64,000 bases of DNA, from contig NZ_CDBW01000006.1 of assembly GCF_000820145.1 (NCBI RefSeq), positions 364,257 to 428,256 on the forward strand, read 5' to 3'. A model generated the notes under the pieces. The model saw only the letters and a list, made by a program, of their open reading frames with translations, did no database searches and had not been told where the DNA came from. The position numbers and the translations under genes were made by a program. Shown piece by piece: positions 7,489 through 15,383 of this stretch; within the stretch, counting starts at the first letter, position 1; every line of letters starts with the position of its first letter. Source of the stretch: Aeromonas sobria. Lineage in GTDB: Bacteria > Pseudomonadota > Gammaproteobacteria > Enterobacterales > Aeromonadaceae.

Positions 7489-9626
7489 CACATCCCCACG
7501 AAACGGTAGCTGAGGCTGGCTGACAGGTAGCGGCCGCTCTGGCTGTAGAGGGAGGTGTCGCTGCCAGCCGGAAGTCCGGCCACATCCTGATAGCGGACGT
7601 AGCGGGTATCGAGCAGGTTGCCGATGGTGGCATTGACCTTGAGCGCCTCGGTGATCTGCCAGTCGCCGGTGAGATCCAGACTGAACCAGCCTGCGCTGCT
7701 CTGGCAGGCGCCGCTGTAGCCAATTTGGGCACTGGCGCACTGGGGCACCTTGGTCATGGCGGCGGCATAGTTGCCACTGAGCTCAACCCCCAAGTTAAGC
7801 TGCTGCCAGCGCAAGGTGGTGTTGCCTTCCAGCGGTGTCTGGGTGCGCAGCGGCTCGCCGCGGTGATCCTTGCCATCCATCCAGGCCAGATTGGAGGAGA
7901 GCTCCCACTCGTCGCTCAGCCAGAGGCTGGCGGCCAGCTCGGCGCCCCAGGTTTCCGCTTTGGCGACGTTGCGATACTGACGCAGGAAGACACCGTCATC
8001 GAGGCGGAAACCGGTCTGGCGCCAGTCGATGAAGTTGTAGTAGCGGTTGTAGAAAACGGCCGGTTTGACGCTCCAGTTGTCACTTTGCCCATTCACTCCC
8101 CACTCCAGACTGTGGCTGGTCTCCTCCTTGAGGTTGGGGTTGGCAATGATCTCGAACGGCGGCATGGCAAAGTAGTGGGGAATGTTGCCGTAAACCTGAT
8201 CGTAAGCGGGGGCGCGGAAGCCGTTGGCATAGCTGAGCCAGCTGCGCCATGTCTCGTTGAAGCGGTAACTGGCCGCCAGACTGGGGGAGATGTGATCGCT
8301 GTGGTTCTGTGCCAGATTGCTGTCCGGTGCGCGCAGGCGCTGGCGGTCAAAGCGCAGGGTTGGGGTAAACTGCCAGCGGCCCAAATCGATCACATCGCTC
8401 AGCCAGATACCATCGCGGCGGGTCTCGGCCTTGCTGAAGGGGGCTTTCTGTCCCTGGGTGGTGATGCCATCTTCCAGGGTCAGATTGCTGACCGGCCGCT
8501 CGTGGTTGGCCTGCTCCAGCTCCACACCGTAGCTGAAGGTGTGATCCAGCGAGCCGGTGCTCAGCTTGCTCTGCAGCTCCAGCTCGCTGCCAAGGCGCAG
8601 CTCCTCGAACGTGGAGAGGGTGCGCTGGCTGCGATATCTGGGATAGCCGCTCAGGGCATCGTTGCGCAGCAGCTGGCGCTGGTTGGCCTCGTTACGTGAC
8701 TGGTTGCCAAACAGGCTCCAGTTGAGGGTATCGACCATGCCCAGATCGCTGGCTTCCCAGCCGAGTTTGCCGCCCTGGGTGCGCTGATCGCCATCTTCCT
8801 GAAAACCGACCACATCCCAGCTGCCATCGGGTTGGGGCACCGCTTTGGGGCCCATCTGGCGTTTGGCATGATCCTCGTAGTAGTCCAGCTCCAGCCGCAG
8901 GGCGTGATGGGCATTGAGGGGGAGGCGGCTGCTGGTGGAGGCACTCATGCCATCCAGATCTGCCGGAATGCGGTTCTCCTCAAAGTTGGCGGTTTCGTTG
9001 CCGCGCCAGCCGGAGAGGCGTAGCAGATGTTCGCTCTCCAGCGCCCGCACCGCGCCGGTCATGCTGAGCTTCTTCTTGTTGCTGTCGCCACCGTAGAGGG
9101 TCTTGGCCGCCAGATAGCTATCCTGCTGTTGCAGATAATCTTCCGGCTGCTTGGTATTCATCACCACGGTGCCGCCGATGGCATCGGAGCCATGCAGTGA
9201 GGATCCGGCCCCTTTGGCCACCTCAATCTGCTTGATGTCATCGAGATCGAAGTTGAAGCGACCCACCTTGTCATTGATGTTATCGGCGCCAAAGCCATCG
9301 CTGACGCGCACACCATCCTTGATCAGCAGGATGCGGTTGCCACCTATGCCGCGCACGCTGATGTTTTGCGGTCGCCCGGCAGAGCCGGTGACCGAGACAC
9401 CGGGGATCTTGCGAAACACATGGGTCAGCTCGCTGGCGACCTGACGGTCCAGCTCTTCCTGGGTGATGACGGTGATGGAGCCGGAGACATCGGAGAGTTT
9501 CTGTTGTACCCGTTGCCCGGTAACAATGATGGTGTCGTCGCTGCGCGCCTTCTCCACAGGGGGAAGATCGGCCGCGCCAGCGGAGGCACACAGGAGTGCC
9601 GGCCATGCCTGAAGCAGTTTGTTCAT
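7488..9626 (-). CDS. TonB-dependent heme/hemoglobin receptor
   Basis: A 712-residue outer-membrane receptor with a signal peptide, a TonB box-like segment (DTIIVTGQR, about residues 31-39), a plug domain (VFRKIPGVSV, GGNRILLIKDGVRV, GSDAIGGTVVMNTK) and a 22-strand-type barrel ending in an aromatic-rich C-terminus. The heme-receptor signature is present: FRAP followed by NPNL about 30 residues later, with a histidine (IPHYF) between them that usually contacts heme. The length fits the hemoglobin/heme receptor family. It heads an operon with an oligopeptidase and a secreted metallopeptidase. Two Fur-box-like sequences lie directly upstream, so repression by iron is expected. The exact ligand (heme, hemoglobin or a hemoprotein) cannot be read from sequence. 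Confidence 0.88.
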   Translation of the reverse strand: MNKLLQAWPALLCASAGAADLPPVEKARSDDTIIVTGQRVQQKLSDVSGSITVITQEELDRQVASELTHVFRKIPGVSVTGSAGRPQNISVRGIGGNRILLIKDGVRVSDGFGADNINDKVGRFNFDLDDIKQIEVAKGAGSSLHGSDAIGGTVVMNTKQPEDYLQQQDSYLAAKTLYGGDSNKKKLSMTGAVRALESEHLLRLSGWRGNETANFEENRIPADLDGMSASTSSRLPLNAHHALRLELDYYEDHAKRQMGPKAVPQPDGSWDVVGFQEDGDQRTQGGKLGWEASDLGMVDTLNWSLFGNQSRNEANQRQLLRNDALSGYPRYRSQRTLSTFEELRLGSELELQSKLSTGSLDHTFSYGVELEQANHERPVSNLTLEDGITTQGQKAPFSKAETRRDGIWLSDVIDLGRWQFTPTLRFDRQRLRAPDSNLAQNHSDHISPSLAASYRFNETWRSWLSYANGFRAPAYDQVYGNIPHYFAMPPFEIIANPNLKEETSHSLEWGVNGQSDNWSVKPAVFYNRYYNFIDWRQTGFRLDDGVFLRQYRNVAKAETWGAELAASLWLSDEWELSSNLAWMDGKDHRGEPLRTQTPLEGNTTLRWQQLNLGVELSGNYAAAMTKVPQCASAQIGYSGACQSSAGWFSLDLTGDWQITEALKVNATIGNLLDTRYVRYQDVAGLPAGSDTSLYSQSGRYLSASLSYRFVGM

Positions 9627-9645
9627 AATGATAATTGTTTTTATT
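9627..9645 (-). promoter_or_regulatory. Fur-box-like site next to the start codon
   Basis: The sequence AATGATAATTGTTTTTATT directly abuts the heme-receptor start codon and matches much of the Fur consensus (GATAAT repeats). It would overlap the ribosome-binding region, so Fur bound here could block initiation. Confidence 0.5.
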
Positions 9646-9694
9646 TAAGCCTGAGGGGCGGCATTATTGCAGAGGCCTGACCGCTTGACAATAA

Positions 9695-9714
9695 ATGGCA
9701 ATCATTATCATTAA
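9695..9714 (-). promoter_or_regulatory. Fur box upstream of the heme receptor
   Basis: On the minus strand this reads as AATGATAATGATTGCCATTT, containing the GATAATGATT core of the Fur consensus. It lies about 70 bp upstream of the receptor start, a normal place for a promoter operator. Confidence 0.65.
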
Positions 9715-9751
9715 GATCTTATGGCGTTGATATTAGTGAGTTATTTGTTTT

Positions 9752-9780
9752 TAAAAAGAGGCTCCCGCGCGAGGCGGGAG
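9752..9780 (-). terminator. Terminator of the stator operon
   Basis: A 7-bp GC stem (9762-9768 with 9774-9780), followed on the minus strand by CCTCTTTTT. It sits 9 nt after the motB-like stop, so it is a standard rho-independent terminator for that operon. Confidence 0.8.
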
Positions 9781-9788
9781 TGGGAGGG

Positions 9789-10667
9789 TCAGGGCTTGAG
9801 CAGTTGCAGCGACTCTTCTGCGGCCTTGCCTTGAGAGAGGGTGATATCGACCCGACGGTTTGCCTGGCGATGTTCGGCGGTGTCATTGGCAAAACGGGGC
9901 TGGGTGTCGGCAACACCCTGGGCAATGACCCGTTTGGCATCCAGCTTGGGATTGGTCAGCATGGTTTGCACGATGGAGGAGGCTCGCAGCACAGAGAGTT
10001 CCCAGTTGTTGCGATAAAGCTCCACCGGCGCCTGTGAGTCATCGGTATGGCCGGTCACCACCACCTGTCCCGGGATGTCGGCTAGGATGCCGGAGATCTT
10101 GTGGACCAGCGGCACGAACTGGGGTTGCAGGAACGCCGAATCGGATGGGAACAATGCCTTCTCACCGATGCGGATCACCAGCTGACTGCCAAGCTGCTCG
10201 ACCTCGAGATCCTTGGATTCAATCTGTGCCTTGAGCTGTTGATCCAGCTTCTGCTTGGTTACTTGCACCCACTCCTGTTCTTTGGTCTTGTGGGGCCAAG
10301 CTTCGGTGGCACTCGGTTTTTCCGAGGCACCAATGGTTTCGTTGAAGGGATCAGACGCCGCCATGGGAGCGTCTTTCTCTAGCACCGTCTCTTTTTCCGA
10401 ACTGCTGGGGCTCGTTTTTGATTCTGGTTCGAGAATACCTGTGCCACCCTGCATCACTGGCGAACCGGCAGGCGGGGAGATGAGGCCAATTTTGCCCAGT
10501 GACTCGATAAAGCCTTGGATAAGCACCCGAGTCTCGGACTGCTTGGCCATGGCAAAGGAGTAGAGCACCACAAACAGGGCGAACAGCAGGGTCATGAAGT
10601 CGGCATAGGAGACCAGCCAACGTTCGTGGTTTTCCGGTGCTTCAGCTTTTTTCTTTTTGGCCACCAT
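9789..10667 (-). CDS. Flagellar stator protein, MotB/PomB family (second set)
   Basis: About 292 residues from ATG 10667. The N-terminus is basic (VAKKKKA), followed by a single membrane helix (WLVSYADFMTLLFALFVVLY) with the ion-carrying Asp in ADF. A Ser/Glu-rich plug and linker follow, then an OmpA-like peptidoglycan-binding domain with VTGHTDD and RANRRVDI-type motifs (HRQANRRVDITL). It anchors the stator to peptidoglycan. The start was chosen because GGAGG lies 4 nt upstream; this region overlaps the end of the motA-like gene by 26 nt. Aeromonas is known to carry two polar stator pairs, and this pair resembles the MotCD/PomA2B2 type. That sub-assignment is an inference. Confidence 0.88.
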   Translation of the reverse strand: MVAKKKKAEAPENHERWLVSYADFMTLLFALFVVLYSFAMAKQSETRVLIQGFIESLGKIGLISPPAGSPVMQGGTGILEPESKTSPSSSEKETVLEKDAPMAASDPFNETIGASEKPSATEAWPHKTKEQEWVQVTKQKLDQQLKAQIESKDLEVEQLGSQLVIRIGEKALFPSDSAFLQPQFVPLVHKISGILADIPGQVVVTGHTDDSQAPVELYRNNWELSVLRASSIVQTMLTNPKLDAKRVIAQGVADTQPRFANDTAEHRQANRRVDITLSQGKAAEESLQLLKP

Positions 10668-11400
10668 GGCCTCCGATAAATGGTTCGAGGGATACTTGCA
10701 GCCGAGCCTGTGACTCGCCATCCACGATGCAGAGGATGCCGGTCAGGGTCATCTCCTTGTAGTGGCGGATCTCGTGGGCAAATCCTTTGTAACGGTTGCC
10801 GAACGGCAAAAAAATCAGGTTAGCGGCGGCAACCCCGTAGATGGTGGCGATAAAGGCCACCGCGATGGCGCCACCCAGTTTGTCCGGTGCATCCAGCAGA
10901 CCCATGGCGTGGATCAGACCAAATACTGCACCGACTATACCCATGGTTGGGCAGTAGCCACCCATGGCTTCATAGAATTTGACCGTCTGTTCGAGATCCT
11001 CTTGTTCAAATTCGATCTCGTTTTCCAGCACCTCATGGATCTTGGTCTTCTCATAGCCATCGACCATCATCTGTACCCCTTTTTTCAAAAAGGGATCCTT
11101 GATCTCTTCGACCATGCCTTCGAGGGCCAGCATACCGCTGCGGCGGGCATTACCTGCCATGGTCTCCAGCAACTGTGCCTGCTCCTGCATGTCGAGCTTG
11201 AGGGGGGAGAGCAGCCATTTGAAACGCTTGACGGTTTTACCGACCACGGAGAAGGGGAACTGGGTCAGTGCCGCACCTACGGTACCGCCAATCACAATAA
11301 GAAAGGCGGGCAGATCGAGCAGCGCACTGGGATGGCCGCCCTCTATGATGTTTCCGCCAAGAATGCAGATCAGTGCAAAGACAAGGCCTATCAAGCTCAT
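10642..11400 (-). CDS. Flagellar stator protein, MotA/PomA family (second set)
   Basis: A 252-residue MotA/PomA-type protein with four hydrophobic segments (about residues 3-20, 30-48, 150-170 and 180-200). The cytoplasmic loop holds the conserved charged stretch, and the ion-path helices contain MGGYCPTMGIVGAVFGLI and GAIAVAFIATIYGVAAAN. Together with the downstream MotB-like partner it forms an ion-driven stator unit in the inner membrane. It is the first gene of a two-gene operon. The sequence does not settle whether the pair uses H+ or Na+. It is close to MotC of Pseudomonas and to the second stator set described in Aeromonas. Confidence 0.88.
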   Translation of the reverse strand: MSLIGLVFALICILGGNIIEGGHPSALLDLPAFLIVIGGTVGAALTQFPFSVVGKTVKRFKWLLSPLKLDMQEQAQLLETMAGNARRSGMLALEGMVEEIKDPFLKKGVQMMVDGYEKTKIHEVLENEIEFEQEDLEQTVKFYEAMGGYCPTMGIVGAVFGLIHAMGLLDAPDKLGGAIAVAFIATIYGVAAANLIFLPFGNRYKGFAHEIRHYKEMTLTGILCIVDGESQARLQVSLEPFIGGHGGQKEKS

Positions 11401-11639
11401 TTTTTCTACGTCCCTGAATATTGATAATGGCTAGTGTAGCTACTTAAGTATCAGTTTTTCAAAATGATATCCAATCGCCGAGGAATTAATGAGAGCTGGG
11501 CAGCGTTAGCAAAGGGCGGTGTGTGGCGGTAATGAGATTGCCTTGCAATTACCTTGTTGCACCGTGTCGTGACAGAAGGACAGACTTGCAGGGTTGGTCA
11601 ATCACAAGAGCAAGATCTGGATGGGGGCGAGTGTCCGAA

Positions 11640-11702
11640 ATCCGGAAAGCAAAAAACCCTGATGTTTCCATCAGGGCTTTTTGCAATGTGGCGGTGAGGG
11701 AG
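11640..11702 (-). repeat. Degenerate tRNA-Ser 3'-end repeat with terminator
   Basis: On the minus strand a copy of the tRNA-Ser 3' end (CTCCCTCACCGCCA, 11689-11702) is followed directly by a terminator hairpin (11651-11681). The same layout is seen at 11839-11886 and at the real tRNA gene, so this is a repeated tRNA-tail plus terminator unit. Confidence 0.6.
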
Positions 11703-11838
11703 TGGATGATTCGCCACTGCGTGGCTCACCCCTTCGGGGCGGCCGTTGGCCGTTCATCGCAGCAAGCTGCTCTGCTCGAACCTGGCGCGGGTTCTCACCC
11801 TCCCTTGTCAGCATCGGTGTTTGCGTTTGCCGGAAAGC
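11703..11838. repeat. tRNA-downstream repeat body (rtT-like)
   Basis: A GC-rich, hairpin-prone stretch between two tRNA-Ser tail copies (for example CACCCCTTCGGGGCGG at 11727-11742 and GCAGCAAGCTGC at 11759-11770). No reading frame is convincing. The arrangement recalls the tandem repeats behind E. coli tyrT, whose units also end with tRNA 3' sequence. Confidence 0.4.
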
Positions 11839-11867
11839 AAAAAACCGACCCTGAGGTCGGTTTTTTT
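11839..11867. terminator. Terminator beside the left attachment repeat
   Basis: The stem AAAAAACCGACC / GGTCGGTTTTTTT with a CTGA loop works on both strands. It would be the terminator of tRNA-Ser in the empty locus. Confidence 0.75.
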
Positions 11868-11869
11868 AA

Positions 11870-11886
11870 ATTTGGCGGTGAGGGAG
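11870..11886. repeat. Left attachment repeat (attL core)
   Basis: The 17-bp ATTTGGCGGTGAGGGAG is identical to 43215-43231 at the 3' end of the tRNA-Ser gene. It is the direct repeat expected from integration into that tRNA. Confidence 0.8.
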
Positions 11887-12003
11887 ACCGCCTGAATTAA
11901 GTTCAGCCAAAACCAGTCACATCCTACATATCCAATTACAATCAGTATCTTACAGACAAAACCGTCCAACATCGTCCGACTGTAAATGACTCTATCCCGT
12001 ACT

Positions 12004-12042
12004 AAATGGCACAATGGATGGCATAGTCCATGGCATGCCACA
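12004..12042. repeat. Island-end repeat, left copy
   Basis: AAATGGCACAATGGATGGCATAG (12004-12026) matches 43139-43161 at the other island end in 20 of 23 bases, in the same orientation, and is followed by another ATGGCATGCC motif. Its place close to both ends suggests integrase arm-binding sites; this is an inference. Confidence 0.45.
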
Positions 12043-12061
12043 TTCTCAAGGAATCTTCCCT

Positions 12062-13270
12062 ATGGCACTTCTTACCGATACCAAAGCACGTAATCTCAAG
12101 CCGGGTGACAAAGCAATTGCACATGGTGGCGTAATAGGCCTTGCTCTTCATCCGTCAACAGCGAAAGGTCGAGGCAACTGGGTGCTTCGCTATGTCAGCC
12201 CAGTGACCGGCAAACGCAGAAATGCGGGGCTTGGTTCTTACCCCGAGATATCCATAGCCGATGCCACCAAGCAAGGGCAGAAGATGCGAGAGCAACTCGC
12301 CAATGGCCTTGACCCACTAGAACTCAAACGAACAGAAGAGAGCAAACCCTCTATCCCAACTTTCGAGGCTGCGGCTCGGGAAGTTCACTCCAAACTGCTG
12401 CCTGGATGGAAAAACCCCAAACATGGCAAACAGTGGATCTCGACGCTCGAGCAGTATGCATTCCCCATGATTGGCCAGTACTCAATCTCTGCCATCACTC
12501 CTGCGCAGATCGCTGAGGTCTTAATGCCGATCTGGTTGGAGATCCCTGAAACTGCCAGCCGTGTGAAACAACGGCTGCATGCGGTCATGGCCTGGGCCTG
12601 GGCGCATGGTCACTGCCAAGCAAACCCGGTCGATGTGGTAAATCACTTACTCCCACTACAACCCAGTAAAGCCGTTCGTACCGAGCATCAACCAGCCATG
12701 CCCTGGCGTGATATTCCAACCTTTGTTCAGCAGCATCTCAGGACAACACAACAGTACGATGTAACTCGCTTAATGCTGAAGTTCTTGATCCTGACGGCTT
12801 GCCGTTCAGGTGAAGTCAGATCGATGAAATGGTCAGAAGTAGACCTGGAAGCAAGAGTCTGGACCTTGCCAGCGGAACGAATGAAGGCCAAACAAATGCA
12901 TCGCGTCCCGTTATCTCTTCGAGCCGTCGAGATCCTGATGGGGTTGCAGGGGTTGCATGATGAATTGGTCTTCCCTTCTCCACGCGATCAAGTCCCCCTA
13001 TCAGATATGGTGCTGACGACATTTTTGCGACGGGTAAAAGCGCCAAGCTCTACTCCTGGCCGTCTGGCAACGGCTCATGGTTTTCGTTCCAGCTTTCGCG
13101 ACTGGTGCAGCGAGCAGGGCTATGCACGGGATCTCGCTGAACGAGCGTTAGCGCATACAGTACAAAACAAAGTGGAGGCTGCGTACCATCGCACCGACTT
13201 GCTGGATCAGCGACGTCCGATGATGGATGCATGGGCTGAGTTTGTGGTTGGCAATTTGCCAACTGAATAA
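12062..13270 (+). CDS. P4-type tyrosine integrase
   Basis: About 402 residues from ATG 12062, chosen because AAGGAA lies 9 nt upstream and the family N-terminus (MALLTDTKARNLKPGDKAI) starts there. Residues 1-95 form the DUF4102 arm-binding domain, a core-binding SAM-like domain follows, and the C-terminal catalytic domain shows Arg in TACRSGEVRSMKW, HGFR with SSFRDW, His in ERALAHT and the tyrosine nucleophile in AAYHRTD. All catalytic residues are present, so the enzyme looks active. It catalyses site-specific integration and excision and lies 176 bp inside the left tRNA-Ser repeat. A terminator follows directly. Confidence 0.93.
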   Translation: MALLTDTKARNLKPGDKAIAHGGVIGLALHPSTAKGRGNWVLRYVSPVTGKRRNAGLGSYPEISIADATKQGQKMREQLANGLDPLELKRTEESKPSIPTFEAAAREVHSKLLPGWKNPKHGKQWISTLEQYAFPMIGQYSISAITPAQIAEVLMPIWLEIPETASRVKQRLHAVMAWAWAHGHCQANPVDVVNHLLPLQPSKAVRTEHQPAMPWRDIPTFVQQHLRTTQQYDVTRLMLKFLILTACRSGEVRSMKWSEVDLEARVWTLPAERMKAKQMHRVPLSLRAVEILMGLQGLHDELVFPSPRDQVPLSDMVLTTFLRRVKAPSSTPGRLATAHGFRSSFRDWCSEQGYARDLAERALAHTVQNKVEAAYHRTDLLDQRRPMMDAWAEFVVGNLPTE

Positions 13271-13302
13271 GAATGAAGCGGCCCATCAGGGCCACTTCAT
13301 TC
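13271..13302 (+). terminator. Integrase terminator
   Basis: Stem GAATGAAG-C-GGCCC with GGGCC-A-CTTCATTC, one mismatch, beginning one base after the integrase stop and followed by TGTGTTCTTTTTTC. Confidence 0.75.
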
Positions 13303-13307
13303 TGTGT

Positions 13308-13476
13308 TCTTTTTTCTGCTGATCCTCGTATTGGTCGCAGCTGCCAACTTCTTGGCGATAGGGCCGAGCTGGTCGCGCTGATCTCCAACCTCATTGGCGT
13401 GGTGATCGGCGCACTCTTAAACGAGCGCAACAGCGTAATTTCGTTTTTCTTTGGCTCATCGAATCAGCAACAGTAA
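13308..13476 (+). pseudogene. Remnant of a small membrane protein
   Basis: Two overlapping frames join into one plausible protein end: the first gives LLILVLVAAANFLAIGPSW, the second ALISNLIGVVIGALLNE and then a FFFGSS tail. A frameshift near 13370-13385 would link them. Tails with FGSS after a hydrophobic helix are common in small phage or island membrane proteins. No start codon with a ribosome-binding site is visible, so it is called a 3' fragment. Confidence 0.35.
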
Positions 13477-13499
13477 ACGTAAGAAGGAAGGGCGTATAT

Positions 13500-13934
13500 T
13501 TATTGCCTCGCTGCTATTATTCCGAACGCGGTGCTAATAGCAGTCTCTGAGACTACCACCACACACAAACCTACCATGGCCCAAGAAATAATTACTTCTA
13601 TCAAATTTACTTTGCTGTTGCAGAAAAGCCTCTTGGCAGTTATTTTATCAGTTGGTGGTATATTGTTTTTAATTTTAAATATGTTCTGCGTTCCATTTAA
13701 AAAAATAGATGCAGCAGAAAAATATGCATAGATCGATAAACAAGCAAAGAAAGCAAGCCCTATAATTTTTGATATGCCATTGTCGACATAAATGTCAACA
13801 GGGACATGGATTGCAAATAGTGCCATGAACACAGCCGTGAGCGACGAGGATAGAAAAAGATGGGTCATATAGTCCCAAAACACCTTCATCCCTTCTGGTG
13901 ATAAGAAAATAGATCTTGTCATGCGTATATCCAT
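13500..13934 (-). CDS. Hypothetical membrane protein
   Basis: A 144-residue protein I do not recognise. Three hydrophobic segments (about residues 26-50, 56-80 and 108-134) point to an inner-membrane protein. An in-frame ATG at 13922 has a better ribosome-binding site (GGATA) and may be the true start. The DNA is AT-rich, unlike the Aeromonas core. It is the last of a run of small minus-strand genes downstream of the T6SS effector and its putative immunity gene, so extra immunity or effector-related function is possible but not shown. Confidence 0.55.
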   Translation of the reverse strand: MDIRMTRSIFLSPEGMKVFWDYMTHLFLSSSLTAVFMALFAIHVPVDIYVDNGISKIIGLAFFACLSIYAYFSAASIFLNGTQNIFKIKNNIPPTDKITAKRLFCNSKVNLIEVIISWAMVGLCVVVVSETAISTAFGIIAARQ

Positions 13935-13955
13935 AATAGTAAAAAGAATTGATGT

Positions 13956-14138
13956 TTACTCAACTTTATCCAAGTGAAATGCCACAACCGATGCCCACTT
14001 TGCTTCCTCAGTTGCATTACCATGATACCGCCAATAACTAACAATAGACTCGGCAAAGTCGGCAGCCATGGCGTGATCTCCATCACGCCGACAGACTAGA
14101 TACTGGGAAAGCCAATTTTGATATTGTTTTAGTTTCAT
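13956..14138 (-). CDS. Hypothetical 60-residue protein
   Basis: A small soluble protein with an alternating charged and aromatic, probably helical sequence (YQNWLSQYLVCRRDGDHAMA, then YWRYHG). The start ATG at 14138 has AAGG 7 nt upstream. It ends 21 nt before the next gene on the same strand, so they are likely co-transcribed. No family is recognised. The inverted repeat GGCGTGA-TCTCCA-TCACGCC (14070-14089) lies inside the gene and resembles a hairpin at 14519-14540. Confidence 0.5.
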   Translation of the reverse strand: MKLKQYQNWLSQYLVCRRDGDHAMAADFAESIVSYWRYHGNATEEAKWASVVAFHLDKVE

Positions 14139-14147
14139 TAGCCAACC

Positions 14148-14426
14148 TTATCTTGAGGATGCCGCATCAATTGGGAGTAATACTGTATCGATCACGGCGT
14201 CAATAGGTAGCGATGCAACTGTTAAAATAGGACATACTACTGACATATAACAAACAATTGCTGCCCCACCATTGTCACGGCTTGTTTGCATTGACAACAC
14301 ATATATATCTGCGCTCACTCCCTTATAAAGGTTGGGTGAGTCAGCGGTGATACCATTTCGTCCAAATAAAGTTCCACACCCAGAGATTAAAAATGGGACA
14401 ATAATTAAGAGCATTAATCTTGACAT
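14148..14426 (-). CDS. YceK/YidQ-like lipoprotein
   Basis: A 92-residue predicted lipoprotein with lipobox ISGC (Cys17). The following GTLFGRNG and NLYKGVSADIYVL, then a hydrophobic stretch with CYMSVVCPILTVASLPIDAVIDTVLLPID, match the YceK/YidQ (DUF1375) pattern, in which a small outer-membrane-anchored protein ends in the P-x-D-x-x-x-D-T-x-x-L-P motif. Its function is unknown in general. It lies downstream of the T6SS effector and putative immunity gene, so an accessory envelope role is conceivable. Confidence 0.65.
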   Translation of the reverse strand: MSRLMLLIIVPFLISGCGTLFGRNGITADSPNLYKGVSADIYVLSMQTSRDNGGAAIVCYMSVVCPILTVASLPIDAVIDTVLLPIDAASSR

Positions 14427-14461
14427 GTTAAACTCACTTTTATTTTGGCGCCAATGTGTTG

Positions 14462-14540
14462 TTCTTTCACTGAAAGAACATGGTGCGGCTAATGAAAGTT
14501 GAAAAAAATATCTTGCTATGGCGTGACTTTCATCACGCCA
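14462..14540. other. Intergenic hairpins
   Basis: Two stems lie in this 186-bp gap: GTTCTTTC-ACT-GAAAGAAC (14460-14478 region) and TGGCGTGA-CTTTCA-TCACGCCA (14519-14540). The second resembles one at 14070-14089. They may stop or slow transcription from the effector operon. Confidence 0.4.
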
Positions 14541-14612
14541 TCAACCTGATATTAGAAATGGTATATGATAAAGTAAGGTGCCATGGTGAAATGGCATTTT
14601 TCTAAAATCAAG

Positions 14613-15383
14613 CTATTTAACATGCTTATCTAAATCCAATGCTTTACTATTTATCCACATTTTAGTATCTTTTTTTCCTTGGTATAAAACATATGTCCAA
14701 TTATTGTTTTTGCGATCCATCTTTTCATCTAATGGAATGACTTTATCTCCAGGTACTAGATATTTTTTAGTCTCACTTTCTGCATCCGCAGCATTATAAA
14801 GATACGCCTTTCCTTTAACATGTGAAGGTCTATAGCAGCGAATGTTGTCAGTAGAAACACCAAAATTATAGTCCTTGGTGTAGTAATTACAGAAAATGTT
14901 ATCTCCAGCACTTGTCTGCTTGGATTCATTCAGAGGAACATCAAACAATACTAAGTCAGAAAATGTTTTTTTATCTGAATAATATTCACCTTGAGTTATC
15001 ATGATGTCTCTGTAGTCTGATATCTGAACATTGTTCAAACTGACTAACTTTAACGCCGGTAGTTTCTGACCATCCTTGATAGAGATTATTTCATCAAAGC
15101 AAATAGCATATGATGAATGATACTCTCCCAGTTCATTCTTCTTAAATTCCATTGAGCATTGCTCAGTTGAGCTACCTAAGAAAGTATCTCTATATAAAGT
15201 AATTGAGTCCTGTGCGTTTTGGCGTAGGGAATATGAAAACGTAGTAGCCTTATTAGATATTTCACTATTCATGAGCTTGCCACTATTTGAGTAAAGGCCA
15301 TCTTCCATGATTCTAAAGTTATCAGCAGCATTCGCCGCTGAACAAAATAAATAGACAATTAACCAATTGATTTTAAAAGACAT
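14613..15383 (-). CDS. Putative periplasmic immunity protein for the TseP-like effector
   Basis: A 256-residue exported protein with a signal peptide (hydrophobic residues 6-16, cleavage near ANA-AD). The C-terminal 60 residues look like an SH3-like fold (KAYLYNAADAES, KYLVPGDKVIPLDEK, NNWTYVLYQGKK, MWINSKAL). Its ATG lies inside the 3' end of the effector gene (25-nt overlap), the usual arrangement of a T6SS immunity gene, and export to the periplasm fits protection from a peptidoglycan hydrolase. By analogy with A. dhakensis it would be a TsiP-type protein; that name is an inference. The DNA is strongly AT-rich compared with vgrG. Confidence 0.6.
   Translation of the reverse strand: MSFKINWLIVYLFCSAANAADNFRIMEDGLYSNSGKLMNSEISNKATTFSYSLRQNAQDSITLYRDTFLGSSTEQCSMEFKKNELGEYHSSYAICFDEIISIKDGQKLPALKLVSLNNVQISDYRDIMITQGEYYSDKKTFSDLVLFDVPLNESKQTSAGDNIFCNYYTKDYNFGVSTDNIRCYRPSHVKGKAYLYNAADAESETKKYLVPGDKVIPLDEKMDRKNNNWTYVLYQGKKDTKMWINSKALDLDKHVK

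Noticed and set aside
11703..11838. A second functional tRNA gene
   Set aside because: Only the 3' end is tRNA-like; no anticodon stem or D-arm can be drawn.
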